Shown: positions 1 to 10,974 of the stretch, one piece after another | Position numbering within the stretch: position 1 is the stretch's first letter | Layout of the letters: the number at the start of each line of letters is the position of its first letter | From: AWTP1-13 sp963840445 | GTDB taxonomy: Bacteria > Pseudomonadota > Alphaproteobacteria > Rhizobiales > Hyphomicrobiaceae | NCBI GenBank assembly: GCA_963840445.1 | Contig: CAWIZC010000019.1 | Location: 1 to 64,000, forward strand | DNA: 64,000 bases | Direction of reading: 5' to 3' | Made by a program: the position numbers and the translations under genes | The notes under the pieces: generated by a model | Database searches by the model: none | Seen by the model: only the letters and a program-made list of their open reading frames with translations | Told to the model about the DNA's origin: nothing

Positions 1-249
1 CACGGACACGTAGGCGGTCCAATGCGAGGGGACGCCGCTCTCGATCTGTTTGCGCGTGAGCTGATGACGAGACGCGAAGAGCTCGTCGGCTTGCTCGAAC
101 GTGCCGAACTGGCCTTTGCCGATGCTGCGCTCCCGTGCCGTCCAGCCGAACAGGTCGCAATAGAATGATTTCGCGGCTCCAGCATCGGCAGAAGCCAGAT
201 CGACCCAGCAGAAACGGCCGAGCTGTCCCTCAGGCCTGTCGTTGAGCAT
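1..249 (-). CDS. VOC (glyoxalase-fold) family protein, C-terminally cut by window edge
   Basis: The reverse strand encodes 83 residues from an ATG at 249 to the window edge. The text GRFCWVDLASADAG followed by KSFYCDLFGW is the typical first beta-alpha-beta unit of the vicinal-oxygen-chelate fold, in which a short-chain metal-dependent enzyme or resistance protein is built from repeated modules. Only the first module and the start of the next segment are visible, so metal ligands and substrate cannot be judged. The Cfp30B-like subgroup begins in this way, but that is an inference. The next gene on the same strand is the DUF4242 gene, 62 bases upstream. Confidence 0.75.
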   Translation of the reverse strand, partial: MLNDRPEGQLGRFCWVDLASADAGAAKSFYCDLFGWTARERSIGKGQFGTFEQADELFASRHQLTRKQIESGVPSHWTAYVSV

Positions 250-311
250 GACACCGGCGCGTCGGCTGGCACTGCCCGGCCGCGCGATGAGCCGGGCTGT
301 GCGCTGTTTGG

Positions 312-584
312 TCAACGTGAGGTGGTCGGATCGATGACGCCAGCTATTTCCGTCACCTTGTTCGCCGGGAATCCACTGATGCGGGCATGCTCGCGCACGG
401 CAGCCTCGTCCTCGGCCAGGTAGATGCAGAACGTCTTGTTGTCGGCCACATAGGAATGGATCCACTGTGCCTTGCCGCCCAGCTTCGCCAGTGCCTCGTT
501 GGATTTGGCGGCAACGCCCTGGCGCTGCTGGTCGGTCAAGCTGCCGACGCCCTGAATTTCACGCTCGATGACATATCGCTTCAT
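312..584 (-). CDS. DUF4242 domain protein (SCO4226/nickel-binding-like ferredoxin-fold)
   Basis: A 90-residue protein starting MKRYVIEREI. I chose the ATG at 584 rather than the one 30 bases upstream because a good ribosome site (AGGTGAGG) precedes it. The central text AQWIHSYVADNKTFCIYLAE and the later REHARISGFP are characteristic of DUF4242, a small ferredoxin-like fold whose Streptomyces member SCO4226 binds nickel. Nothing shows a catalytic role here. No signal peptide or membrane segment is visible, so it should be cytoplasmic. It may be co-transcribed with the VOC gene. The 206 bases between it and the broken CoA-transferase show no gene. Confidence 0.8.
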   Translation of the reverse strand: MKRYVIEREIQGVGSLTDQQRQGVAAKSNEALAKLGGKAQWIHSYVADNKTFCIYLAEDEAAVREHARISGFPANKVTEIAGVIDPTTSR

Positions 585-790
585 GACAACCTCACCTGTT
601 CTGGTTTTTGACATCGGTTATGTAGAGGCGCCGGTCCGCCCGAGGCAGGTGAGTAAACTGACATTAAGCATGGGTGAAAGTGACAGCTGGAGGAATGGTT
701 CTTTGATGGAAGCACTTCGGCTTCCACAAGAACGTCAATCTGAACTTTTCCGCGATCGAGACGATGTGTTCCATCTGAAGCGATCCTGCT

Positions 791-1946
791 CTAGGCGGCG
801 CCGATGACGCCGGCTGACTGCAACGTATCGATCTCGGCGGTCTCGAACCCCCAGTCGCGCAGGATAGCTTCGCAGTCGGCACCACGCGCCCGCGGCGGTG
901 CGCCGAGCTCATTTCATCGGCCGTGCGGCTGAAGCGGGGCGCGGGGCCCAGGCTGCACCACGCCGTCTAGCTCGAGTGAAGGTGTCGCGCGCCGCGTTGT
1001 GGGTGCTGGCTGCACCTCGCCAGCGACAACACCGGCGCGACACAGGCGTCGCTGCCCTCGAACACGCGTTCCCACTCGTCACGTGCGTGGCGGATGGTCT
1101 CGCCGAAGCGGCCAGCCAGTTCTGGCCAGCCGTTGCGGTCATGCTGTCGGGCAGCTCGGCATCGGCGAGGCCGAGACCCTTCGACGAACTCGGCGTAGAA
1201 GCGCGGCTCGATGGCGCCGACGCCAGCCATTTGCCGTCCTTGGTCTCGTACTGTCGTACCAGGGCGCGCCGGTGTCGAGCAGGTTGACGCCGCGCTCGTC
1301 GCGCCATGCGCCCTGCGCGTGCATGCCGTACATCAGCGCCATCAGCTAAGCCTGCGCCGTCGACCATGGCGGCGTCCACGACCTGGCCCTTGCCGGACTT
1401 CTGCGCTTCGAGCAGCGCGCAGACGCACGCCGAAGGCCAGGAACATGCCACCGCCGCCGAAATCGCCGACCAGGTTCAGCGGCGATGACCGGCGGCTGCC
1501 CCGCCCGGCCGATGGCATGCAGCACGCCGGCCAGCGCGATGTAGTTGATGTCATGGCCGGCGCGCTGCGCCAGCGGACCGTCCTGCCCCGAATCCGGTCA
1601 TGCGGCCGAACACCAGCTTCGGGTTGACCTTGGCGAGGCAGCGTCGGGTCCGAGCCCCAGCCGCTCCATGACGCCGGGCGGAAGCCCTTCGATCAGCGCA
1701 TCGGCCTTGGCCGCCAGCCGCAGGACGATGGCCCGGCCGGCCTCGGATTGACGTCGAGCGCGAGCGAGCGCCGGCCGCGGTGCAGCACCTCGAACCTGGT
1801 CTCCCGGCCCGGCAGTCCGAGGTCGGTTCCTCGCGCCGATCTACGCGGATCACCTCGGCGCCCATGTCGGCCAGCAGCATCGCCGCGAATGGCGCCGGCC
1901 CGATGCCTGCCATCTCGATGATGCGGAACCCGGCCAATGGACCCAT
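791..1946 (-). pseudogene. CaiB/BaiF (alpha-methylacyl-CoA racemase-type) CoA-transferase, multiply frameshifted
   Basis: Starting from the ATG at 1946, about 40 codons read cleanly (MGPLAGFRIIEMAGIGPAPF, then a MLLADMGAEVIRVDR stretch), which is the hallmark N-terminus of class III CoA-transferases and racemases. The match then jumps between all three reverse frames: LPGRETRFEVLHRGRRSL, VNPKLVFGRMTGFG, GKGQVVDAAMVDGAG, LMALMYGMHAQGAW, FYAEFVEGLGLADAELP and the C-terminus LQSAGVIGAA with a stop at 791-793. The total span of about 385 codons fits the intact family length, so the damage is small indels rather than deletions. At least six or seven frame changes are needed, far more than in any other broken gene here. 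This suggests either true decay or a poor patch of sequence. Confidence 0.8.
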
Positions 1947-2079
1947 CGTGGTTATCTTTCTGTTGCGTCTCGTCGCGCCGCGACACAGTCCGTGTGCGTT
2001 CGGGGTAAGCGTTTTTCAATGCCGGAGTGGTTGTCTCTCCCCCCAACAGGGGTCGACCATAAGAGAGCGTCCGTCAAGC

Positions 2080-4302
<2,223 letters not shown>

Positions 4303-4414
4303 GCAATCTGCGACTATTGTTGCGTTTTCAGTCGGGAGCGCTTTTCTCTAGCATTGCCGCCCGGTCAGTGCGCCTTGCTAAGCTGGCTGGCGCTAGCCGT
4401 GTTTGGAGATTGTC

Positions 4415-4810
4415 ATGCGTCGTGTGGGGATGATTGCCGGGTTGATGGCGCTGGCCTGCGTGGGCCCGGCGGCGTCGCAGGACGCGAAGATTTATGCGGC
4501 GCTCAACGCGAATTATGAGGGCAATCTGCAGGTGCGCTGGGGGGCGACGGCGGCCGAAGCCAAGCAGCGTGCCACCGAAGCCTGCAGACAGGTCTCGCAG
4601 ACCTGCGCGAGCGACCCGGCATTCACCAACATGCTGGACGACGTCTTTATCCACTACTGCTGCACCGCACCAGGCTTCTCCTGCGCGTCGCCAGCCCATA
4701 AGTCGCGGGAGCGGGCGCTCGAAGAGGCGCAAAGCATGATGGCCGCCAGGGGCTATTCCGTTTGCACGCCGCGCGGCTATTACTCGGCCCGAACCGGCGG
4801 GAAGTTGTAG
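4415..4810 (+). CDS. Small secreted cysteine-rich protein, DUF4189-like
   Basis: A 131-residue protein with an N-terminal signal peptide (MRRVGMIAGLMALACVGPAA, cleavage near AASQ-DA). The ATG at 4415 is preferred over 4403 because GGAGA lies 5-10 bases upstream of it. The mature part contains IYAALN, a WGATAAEAKQRATEAC stretch and seven cysteines (two adjacent, CC), which resembles the DUF4189 pattern of alternating WG, AEA and Cys positions in periplasmic proteins. The function is unknown. The cysteines probably form disulfides in the periplasm. It follows the histidine kinase on the same strand after 112 bases, but nothing shows that the two are linked. Confidence 0.6.
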   Translation: MRRVGMIAGLMALACVGPAASQDAKIYAALNANYEGNLQVRWGATAAEAKQRATEACRQVSQTCASDPAFTNMLDDVFIHYCCTAPGFSCASPAHKSRERALEEAQSMMAARGYSVCTPRGYYSARTGGKL

Positions 4811-4971
4811 TCGCCAGACCCCGTCCCGCACCGCAGCGCACCCAACTGACTATCCCCTGCTAAATTCGGCACACCCGTCAACTCCGTTTTTACCTTGGCG
4901 TAGCCCTCGCTTAATCCACCGGGGCTAGACTAGCTGCATTGCCGCTTCGCCAGCCTGATGAGTGAACTGCG

Positions 4972-5202
4972 ATGCTTGAAGCAACTCCCAACAGCACCGG
5001 TCGAGCATCGCTCGAGAGTGCGGACCTCAATGTGCTGCTGGGATCGCGTGGCGCGCTCGCCTTTGCCTCGCAACTCATCCGATCATGGCGGGCGATGCTC
5101 GCACTGCAGACGGAGGCCTATCGTCCGGAAGCGCACTATATGCGCGGGCCCGGTCCGAAGTGTCGGGCGAAGTTCACGCACACGCGCAACGCTGCGCTTT
5201 GA
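4972..5202 (+). CDS. Short hypothetical protein
   Basis: A 76-residue open frame starting MLEATPNSTG. It has a plausible mid-part (LNVLLGSRGALAFASQLIRS, then a short helix with WRAMLALQTEAY) and a basic tail. The ribosome site is weak (GTGA seven bases upstream). No family is recognised and there is no signal peptide. It lies alone between a secreted protein and a convergent small enzyme-like gene. It may be a real small gene or a chance frame in GC-rich sequence. Confidence 0.3.
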   Translation: MLEATPNSTGRASLESADLNVLLGSRGALAFASQLIRSWRAMLALQTEAYRPEAHYMRGPGPKCRAKFTHTRNAAL

Positions 5203-5247
5203 GAGCTGGCGTCTGCGCTGATCACATCCCTGCAGTGCCGGCAACGG

Positions 5248-5538
5248 CTAGTTCACCTTGAGGATGACCGAGCCCTCAACGACGGTGGGCGCACTGGCTC
5301 CGATGCCGGCCGCATGGGCGCGTATCCAATCCCCAGCAACCCGCACGCTTTCGTCTGTACCGGCCTTGTCCTGGCAGACCGTCATCGATGCGCCGCCATC
5401 GGTGCCGCGGATGAGGACGTAGCTCACGAAGCCCTTCACAGGACGGATGAGGGCCTCGATCTCCTGCTTGCGTTCCTCCAGCAGATCCAACAGCTTCTTG
5501 GCGCCGGACCCGGAATACGTGCGAACAACTGCGTGCAT
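5248..5538 (-). CDS. Small dimeric alpha/beta-barrel (ABM-like) protein
   Basis: A 96-residue protein preceded by a strong ribosome site (GGGAGGAG, spacing 5). Its text MHAVVRTYSGSGAKKLLDLL, then IRPVKGFVSYVLIRG and a GASMTVCQDKAGTDESVRVA segment, fits the short beta-alpha-beta-beta fold of antibiotic-biosynthesis-monooxygenase-like proteins, where EIEALIRPVKGF leads into the second strand. No catalytic residues can be assigned. Proteins of this type are common, uncharacterised and often stress-associated in alphaproteobacteria. It has no signal peptide. It lies 122 bases before the patatin pair on the same strand, so it could be a separate unit. Confidence 0.6.
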   Translation of the reverse strand: MHAVVRTYSGSGAKKLLDLLEERKQEIEALIRPVKGFVSYVLIRGTDGGASMTVCQDKAGTDESVRVAGDWIRAHAAGIGASAPTVVEGSVILKVN

Positions 5539-5660
5539 GGCAACTCCTCCCTTTGTTTTATGCTTGAAACCAACATCTGCGGACGTGAGCAGCGTACGCC
5601 CTTGCTGCGCGTCTGATCAAGCGACCAACGGATTGCGGCTTGCCCCGCCGCGGGCCGGCG

Positions 5661-6494
5661 TCAGAAGCGCGCAAGCCGTTGCGCGAGCTGGCGCTTGAGG
5701 TCCTGCTTGGCGTCCTCGGCGGCCGCCAGGATCTCACCCATGTGGAAGAAATCCATGGCCGCGAAGCCGCCGACTGCCGGGCGAATGAAGATATCGGGCG
5801 CTACCGATTTCAACTTCTCGCGGGTGATGGAGTGGAACAGGATCTGCGCGGCCCCGGTGAGCAGATCGAAGGTCTTCGGCGCCCGTGCCCCGGGGCGGCG
5901 CTTTGGATCGCCGGTGACATCGACCGCCACGGTGATGTCGGCCCGCTCCATCACCACGTCGTACGGCACCGGGTTGATGTAGCCGCCGTCGATCAGCAGG
6001 CGACCCTCCAGCGCGACGGGCCGCGACAGGCCGGGCAGCGAGCAGCTCGCCGCCAGCGCCGGGATTAGGGGCCCGTGGTCGAGTACGACCTGCTGGATGC
6101 CGTAGAAGTCGGTGGCGACCGCAACGAAGGGAATCTTGAGCGAGGCAAAATCGCGATGCAGGGCCTCGGGCAGCAGAATCTCGAACAGCGTGGTGTTGTC
6201 GATGACGCTGGGCGCGCGCAGGCTCCAGAAGGTGGCGAGCTCGCCGCGCAGCCCGCCTGCAACGCGTCCGAAAAACGTAGCGCGATTGCGCAGCAGTGCC
6301 TCGAACTCGACGCGGATCTCGGCCGCCGACAGGCCGGCCGCATAGGCTGCGCCGCAGATCGAGCCCATCGACGTGCCGGCGATCACGCTGGGCTTGATGC
6401 CGAGCTCGTCGAAGGCTTCCAGCATTAGGATGTGAGCCAGCCCGCGTGCCGATCCGCCGCCGAGTGCCAGGCCAATTCGGGGGGAGCCGCTCAT
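5661..6494 (-). CDS. Patatin-like phospholipase (RssA type)
   Basis: A 277-residue protein with the full patatin set. The oxyanion-hole motif LGGGSARG is at residues 11-18, the nucleophile elbow GTSMG is near residue 40, and the Asp partner is in LIDGGYINPVP. This makes it a Ser-Asp dyad lipid acyl hydrolase, probably cytoplasmic or membrane-peripheral as there is no signal peptide. Its start overlaps the stop of the second patatin by four bases, so the two are translationally coupled. It is a paralogue of its neighbour: both share the text ARGLAHILMLE and a FDELGI/LKPS pattern. The substrate is not evident. Confidence 0.9.
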   Translation of the reverse strand: MSGSPRIGLALGGGSARGLAHILMLEAFDELGIKPSVIAGTSMGSICGAAYAAGLSAAEIRVEFEALLRNRATFFGRVAGGLRGELATFWSLRAPSVIDNTTLFEILLPEALHRDFASLKIPFVAVATDFYGIQQVVLDHGPLIPALAASCSLPGLSRPVALEGRLLIDGGYINPVPYDVVMERADITVAVDVTGDPKRRPGARAPKTFDLLTGAAQILFHSITREKLKSVAPDIFIRPAVGGFAAMDFFHMGEILAAAEDAKQDLKRQLAQRLARF

Positions 6495-7480
6495 GTGCCG
6501 CCTCCCCGCGTCAATTGCTTGAGACTAGGCAGGCGCCGCTTGCGGGCGGGCTTGGCAGGCGGCTCGGCCGGCACGACGGCCGGCAGCGTCTCGACGGTCT
6601 GACTGGCCAGCACCCGCTGCAGCTGGCGGCGCAGCTGCGCCTTGGCTCCCTCCGCAGCCGCCAGGATGTCGCGAAACTTGTGGAAGCCCAGCACATTGAA
6701 GGCGTCGACGTCCACGTCGATGTAGATGTCGGGCTGCTGCGCCTTCAGCTTCTCGCGCACGATCGACCGCTGCAGGATCTGCGAGGAGGCAATCAGTGCC
6801 TCGAAGGCGGTGGGCTGGGTGCGCTTGCCGGGCCCCATCGACGCGCCGCTGACGTCGACGGCAACGACGATGTCGGCGGCCCCGGTCAGCAGATCGAAGG
6901 GCAGCGGATTGACGAGCCCGCCGTCCATCAGCAGCTGATCACGCGAGCGCACCACAGGCGTGAAGATGGCCGGCAAGGCCATGCTGGCCGCGATGGCGCT
7001 GCGCAGCGGGCCGCTGTCGATGACCACCTGCTCCTGGGCGTAGAAGTCGGTCGCCACGATCTTGAGCGGGATCTGCAGCTGGGCAAAGTCGCGTGCCAGC
7101 TTGGAGGGCAGCACCAAGTCGAGCAGCGGCTCGGGCGCGAGTACCGAGGAACGCACGGGCAGGACGTTGAGGATCTTCAGGATCGGCTCGGAACGGGCCG
7201 AGATCAGCAGGCGGGCGAGGCCGAAGCGCTTGCTGCCCAACACCTCCTCGGCATGCGCGCGAATGAGCTTGGCCGACAGCCCGGACGCATAGGCCGCGCC
7301 GAAGATAGCCCCGATCGATGTGCCGGCGATGATGCTGGGCTTAAGGCCCAGCTCGTCAAACACCTCGAGCATCAGGATGTGCGCCAGTCCACGCGCGCCG
7401 CCTCCGCCCAGCGCCAACGCGATCGAAGGCCTGACGGCGGGCAGCGTGGGCTTGCGGACCTGGATGGCCTTGCTGGTCAT
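6491..7480 (-). CDS. Patatin-like phospholipase, upstream paralogue
   Basis: A 329-residue protein and the first gene of a two-gene unit. It carries the oxyanion-hole GGGGARG, the elbow GTSIG and the DGGLVNPLP Asp motif, so it should be an active Ser-Asp acyl hydrolase like the next gene. It differs by an extra 15 residues at the N-terminus and by a basic, proline-rich C-terminal tail (PAKPARKRRLPSLKQLT), which may contact membranes or nucleic acid. The tandem arrangement points to a local duplication followed by divergence. No transmembrane segment is seen. Confidence 0.9.
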   Translation of the reverse strand: MTSKAIQVRKPTLPAVRPSIALALGGGGARGLAHILMLEVFDELGLKPSIIAGTSIGAIFGAAYASGLSAKLIRAHAEEVLGSKRFGLARLLISARSEPILKILNVLPVRSSVLAPEPLLDLVLPSKLARDFAQLQIPLKIVATDFYAQEQVVIDSGPLRSAIAASMALPAIFTPVVRSRDQLLMDGGLVNPLPFDLLTGAADIVVAVDVSGASMGPGKRTQPTAFEALIASSQILQRSIVREKLKAQQPDIYIDVDVDAFNVLGFHKFRDILAAAEGAKAQLRRQLQRVLASQTVETLPAVVPAEPPAKPARKRRLPSLKQLTRGGGT

Positions 7481-7829
7481 GGGGCTCCACCAAGCTCATC
7501 CTCTCTCCCCCTGTATCGAAGGCACGGCCTTCGATACGAACGAGGGGGGAGGGCGGTGCGTCCGCGCCTTAGGCTGGCTATCGGCAACTCAGCGTCCTCG
7601 ACGGCCAGCCTAAGCCGCTGGACGTACCGGGTTCGGATGATCGGCGGCAATCTCTGCAAGGTCACCCCCACCAGGAACTTCATCGCACTTAGCTCGCCGG
7701 TTGATGCTTGGGCTCGTCACGCGACTGGCGACCCAAGCGCGTGGCGTTCCAACCTCCCCCCTCCAGGAGGAGGCAGCGAGTGCGGACCAGTGCGGAAGGC
7801 ATCCACGGCCTCGGGGTGAGACGCCACAT
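7481..7829. other. Intergenic stretch with no gene
   Basis: These 349 bases lie between the start of the patatin pair and the 3' end of the haloalkanoate-type hydrolase. Apart from the hairpin annotated separately, I see no gene and no clear promoter. Weak frames on both strands have arginine-rich translations typical of chance reading in GC-rich DNA. Confidence 0.6.
7514..7536. repeat. Perfect hairpin, 10-bp arms
   Basis: TATCGAAGGC, a 3-base loop ACG, and GCCTTCGATA form a perfect inverted repeat. It is bordered by a pyrimidine run on the left and a G-rich run on the right that could extend the stem imperfectly. It sits just upstream of the patatin start, so it is not a terminator for that pair. 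It may be a REP-like element or an operator. Confidence 0.6.
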
Positions 7830-8744
7830 CTAGCCGTCCTTGTGGCTGAGCAGGAAGGGCAGCAGGGAGGCCAGCGCGTCCTTGGGATTTTCCTCGGCGA
7901 TGAAATGGCCGGAGATCACGTCGCCGCCGCCGACCCTGGTGCACCAGTTGCGCCAGATGTCGAGGGGACTGGCCAGCGACGTGTCGAGGTAGTCGCTGGC
8001 CCACAGCACGAAGGTGGGACAGGCGATCTTGCGGCCCGCCGCCATGTCAGCCTCGTCGAGCTGCCGGTCGATGGTGGCGCCGGCGCGATAGTCCTCGCAC
8101 ACGGCGTGGATGCGGGCGGGGTCCTGCAGGAGGGCGCGATAGTGCACGAGCGCCTCCGCCGAGAAGGGCGAGAGGTCGCGCGGCTTGGCCCAGCTTTTGA
8201 GCGTATGCTCGAGGTAGGCCACCGGCGCTCCGGCGATCAGCGTCTCGGGCATCGGATGGGGCTGCGCCAGGAAAGTCCAATGGTACGACTTGAAGGCGCG
8301 GCTGGCATCGGTGCGCCGCCACATCTCCGACGTCGGGATGATGTCGATCGGGACCAGCGCACGCACGGCCTGCGGGTGATCCAGCGCCAGCCGGTAGGCG
8401 ACGCGTGCGCCGCGGTCGTGGCCCGCAACCAGGAAGCGCTGATGGCCGAGCGCGCGCATCACCGCCAGGCAGTCGGTGGCCATGGCCCGCTTGGAGTAGG
8501 TTTTGTGCTCGGCATCGCTGCGCGGAGCCGAGCTGCTGCCGTAGCCGCGCAGATCGGGGATCACCAGGGTGAAGCGGCGGGCCAGCTCGGGCGCCATCCT
8601 GTGCCAGCACACGTGCGTCTGCGGGTAGCCATGCAACAGCAACAGCGGGGGACCCGCGCCGCCGGTGCGCAGAAAGATCGAGCCTCCGGCCGTGTCGACA
8701 CGCCGTTCCTCGAAGCCGGGAAACAGATCGGGCAACCCGCTCAT
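7830..8744 (-). CDS. Alpha/beta hydrolase of the haloacetate (fluoroacetate) dehalogenase type
   Basis: A 304-residue protein. The ATG at 8744 gives the usual N-terminus MSGLPDLFPGFEERRVDT. The motif order matches haloacetate dehalogenases: HGYPQTHVCWH oxyanion region, DLRGYGSS, nucleophile Asp in GHDRGARVAYRLALDHP, halide-pocket text YHWTFLAQPHPMPE, and the catalytic His in SGHFIAEENP. Asp instead of Ser at the elbow separates it from esterases. Family members cleave the C-halogen bond of short haloacids, while many relatives are epoxide hydrolases, so the exact substrate is open. It is cytoplasmic and transcribed alone. Confidence 0.85.
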   Translation of the reverse strand: MSGLPDLFPGFEERRVDTAGGSIFLRTGGAGPPLLLLHGYPQTHVCWHRMAPELARRFTLVIPDLRGYGSSSAPRSDAEHKTYSKRAMATDCLAVMRALGHQRFLVAGHDRGARVAYRLALDHPQAVRALVPIDIIPTSEMWRRTDASRAFKSYHWTFLAQPHPMPETLIAGAPVAYLEHTLKSWAKPRDLSPFSAEALVHYRALLQDPARIHAVCEDYRAGATIDRQLDEADMAAGRKIACPTFVLWASDYLDTSLASPLDIWRNWCTRVGGGDVISGHFIAEENPKDALASLLPFLLSHKDG

Positions 8745-8904
8745 GCGATGCGTCCCGTTTTGCTGGAAACGTGCTGCAGCACAAGCTCCCCCGATGTTCG
8801 GCTCGGCACGAGCCGATGTTTGAGAATGGACCCGGACTATAGGCCACATTCGATCATGATCGAAGGCACGAATGGCCGGGCTTAGGCAAGCCGCAGGAGG
8901 CGCC

Positions 8905-9816
8905 TCAACGAGGGTGGTGTACCTGTGACCGGATCTCACCACGGCGCCATTGCTCGAGCCGCCGCGAATACAGGGGCGCAATGCGATCGTAGTTCGCCCA
9001 GTCATCCCCGGTCATCGGCTCGCCGGGCTTGCGCCAGTGGTTCGCTTCGCCGAAAATCTGCCTTATATCAAGCAGGGAGGATGCCTCCTCCGGCTCCATC
9101 AATCGCTTCAGGTAGGCGTAGCAGAACGGGTCGAGTTCAGGCTTGACATCGCCTTGCCACAGAAGGCCGTCGAGAGCGTTCGCGAAGAAAGCCCCGGGTG
9201 TGATGGACCGAGAACGGAGTGCATCTCGGTGCTGGGTATCGAGCCGCCCCTGACGCAAGACGTCCGCCAGCGCGCACCAGCCGGCGAAGAAGCCGTCCTC
9301 CACTTTGTGCTCGGGTTTGCTGTCGGGATGGGTGGTCGCATAGTCCCGCTCCTGGGCGACGCCCAGCAGGAGATGCCTCGGGCGGCCCTCGTCGGACAGC
9401 TCAACGCTCGCCGACAGGCCTTCGCGTGGCGGAGGCAGGGTGAAGCGGACCGCACGGTGGACGCCCTCGATGCGCCGCTCAAAGCGCGCGCTCAAGGCTG
9501 TGTCATCCATGTGCCAATCGAGCCCAGCCGGCAGGGAGCCACGATAGCCAGGATGGATGAAGGCGTGAGACACCCACGTCACCCAGCGGCGGCCGTCCTT
9601 TCGATAGGGCCAATACGCCCGGTTGCGGATCATCATGCTGGTTGCGATGTCCAGGCCGCGTTTGCGATCGACGACATCAAAACTAGAACTGGTGTTCGGC
9701 GTGGCACTCTTGAACGGCTTCTTGCCCAGCGCCGCGGTCAGCCTGGTAGCGGCCGGATCGTCGATGTGCTTGCCCAGCGCATCGATCAGCAAGGGTGTCA
9801 GATCCTGGTCGGTCAT
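8905..9816 (-). CDS. Conserved hypothetical protein of about 300 residues
   Basis: I place the start at the ATG at 9816 (MTDQDLTPLLIDALGKHIDD) because GAGGG lies seven bases upstream; an in-frame ATG 18 bases earlier lacks a site. The protein is soluble, rich in Trp and Arg, and has no signal peptide. Distinct blocks are AYWPYRKDGRRWVTWVSHAF, PSKPEH-like acidic regions, DGFFAGWCALADVLRQGRLD and WANYDRIAPLYSRRLEQWR. I do not recognise the family. The overall pattern of a short N-terminal helical region followed by a beta-rich body recalls proteins of polymorphic-toxin immunity families, but this is only an impression. The neighbours give no clue. Confidence 0.65.
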   Translation of the reverse strand: MTDQDLTPLLIDALGKHIDDPAATRLTAALGKKPFKSATPNTSSSFDVVDRKRGLDIATSMMIRNRAYWPYRKDGRRWVTWVSHAFIHPGYRGSLPAGLDWHMDDTALSARFERRIEGVHRAVRFTLPPPREGLSASVELSDEGRPRHLLLGVAQERDYATTHPDSKPEHKVEDGFFAGWCALADVLRQGRLDTQHRDALRSRSITPGAFFANALDGLLWQGDVKPELDPFCYAYLKRLMEPEEASSLLDIRQIFGEANHWRKPGEPMTGDDWANYDRIAPLYSRRLEQWRRGEIRSQVHHPR

Positions 9817-10077
9817 GCGGTCCCTCGATGGCAAAGCTCTGCCATTGCATTCCCCTCAAGGTTGTGAACGGCGGCGGCGGTCCGTGCTCATGCGGGCCCG
9901 CCGCGCATTTGTGCCGGCGATCTGTTGCACTAATACAAAATGGCGTCACAGGGTTCGTGCGATGACTGTCGGCTATGGCAGACATAGAACGGATTGAATT
10001 TTGCTGTCACTTGGCACCACGATCCGCTAGCGCAACCAATTGTGATAACGGCTGTGTCTCGCCTGGGAGGAAGTGCA

Positions 10078-10890
10078 ATGTCCGCGTCTGACAAAGTCTT
10101 CGCCGGCTCGATCCCGAAGTTTTATGACGAGTACATGGTGCCGCTCATTTTTGCTGGGTTCGCCGAAGATCTCGCGCAGAGGGCCGCCGCCCTCTCGCCG
10201 GCGGCGGTTCTCGAGACGGCGGCGGGCACCGGCGTTGTGACGCGCGCTCTGGCTTGCAAGCTTTCTGCGGGAACTCGCTATGTGGTGACGGACCTCAACC
10301 AACCGATGCTTGATCATGCCGCACAGCGACAGGGACAGGATGGACGCATTACTTGGCAGCAGGCGGACGCGCTCGCTTTGCCGTTTCCCGATGGGCAGTT
10401 CGACGTCGTCTGCTGCCAATTCGGGGCGATGTTCTTTCCTGATCGCACGAAGGGATATCGAGAGGCCAGTCGAGTCCTCAGGCCCAGCGGACGTTTCGTC
10501 TTCAACGTTTGGGATCGGATCGAGGAAAACGTGTTTGCGAATGACGTCACGATAGCTCTCGGCGAGATTTTTCCAGACGATCCGCCGCGATTTCTTGCGA
10601 GGGTTCCACACGGCTACTACGACGAGAAGCTGATCGAGAGCGAGTTGAAGGCGGCCGGATTCTCGCGGATAAGTATCGAGAAGAGGAGCGAGAATAGTCG
10701 CGCGCCCTCGCCGCACCACGTAGCGATGGCCTACTGTCAGGGGACACCGCTCAGAAATGAGATCGAGGCGCGAGGCGCCGACCGGCTGCAGTCCGCCACG
10801 GAGCATGCAGCGGCAGCGATTGCGGGACGACACGGCAAGGGCGAGGTGAGTGCCAAAATCCAAGCGCTTGTCGTCGTGGCGATAAAATAG
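10078..10890 (+). CDS. Class I SAM-dependent methyltransferase (UbiE-like)
   Basis: A 270-residue protein with a strong ribosome site (GGGAGGAAG) eight bases before the ATG. Motif I is VLETAAGTGVVTRAL, motif post-I VVTDLNQPMLDHA, the middle motif ALPFPDGQFDVVCCQFGAMF, and RVLRPSGRFVFNVWD follows. This is the Methyltransf_11 Rossmann pattern. The acceptor is unknown; small organic molecules or quinone precursors are typical for the family. It is monocistronic, in front of a convergent TetR gene. The 240 bases upstream are AT-richer and probably hold its promoter. Confidence 0.85.
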   Translation: MSASDKVFAGSIPKFYDEYMVPLIFAGFAEDLAQRAAALSPAAVLETAAGTGVVTRALACKLSAGTRYVVTDLNQPMLDHAAQRQGQDGRITWQQADALALPFPDGQFDVVCCQFGAMFFPDRTKGYREASRVLRPSGRFVFNVWDRIEENVFANDVTIALGEIFPDDPPRFLARVPHGYYDEKLIESELKAAGFSRISIEKRSENSRAPSPHHVAMAYCQGTPLRNEIEARGADRLQSATEHAAAAIAGRHGKGEVSAKIQALVVVAIK

Positions 10891-10974
10891 ATCGTCGGTT
10901 GAATTCGTCTCTGTTGGCACGGAGCGGCCTAGACGCGCTGAGCTGTGTGATGCCCGTTCCTGAGGCCTAAACCA

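Noticed and set aside
6446..7819. Long plus-strand open frame of 457 codons opposite the second patatin
   Set aside because: It is the antisense shadow of a gene with full patatin motifs; its translation is rich in Arg, Gly and Gln and has no family text.
7701..8885. Plus-strand open frame opposite the dehalogenase-type hydrolase
   Set aside because: Low-complexity GC-driven translation; the opposite strand has the complete hydrolase motif set.
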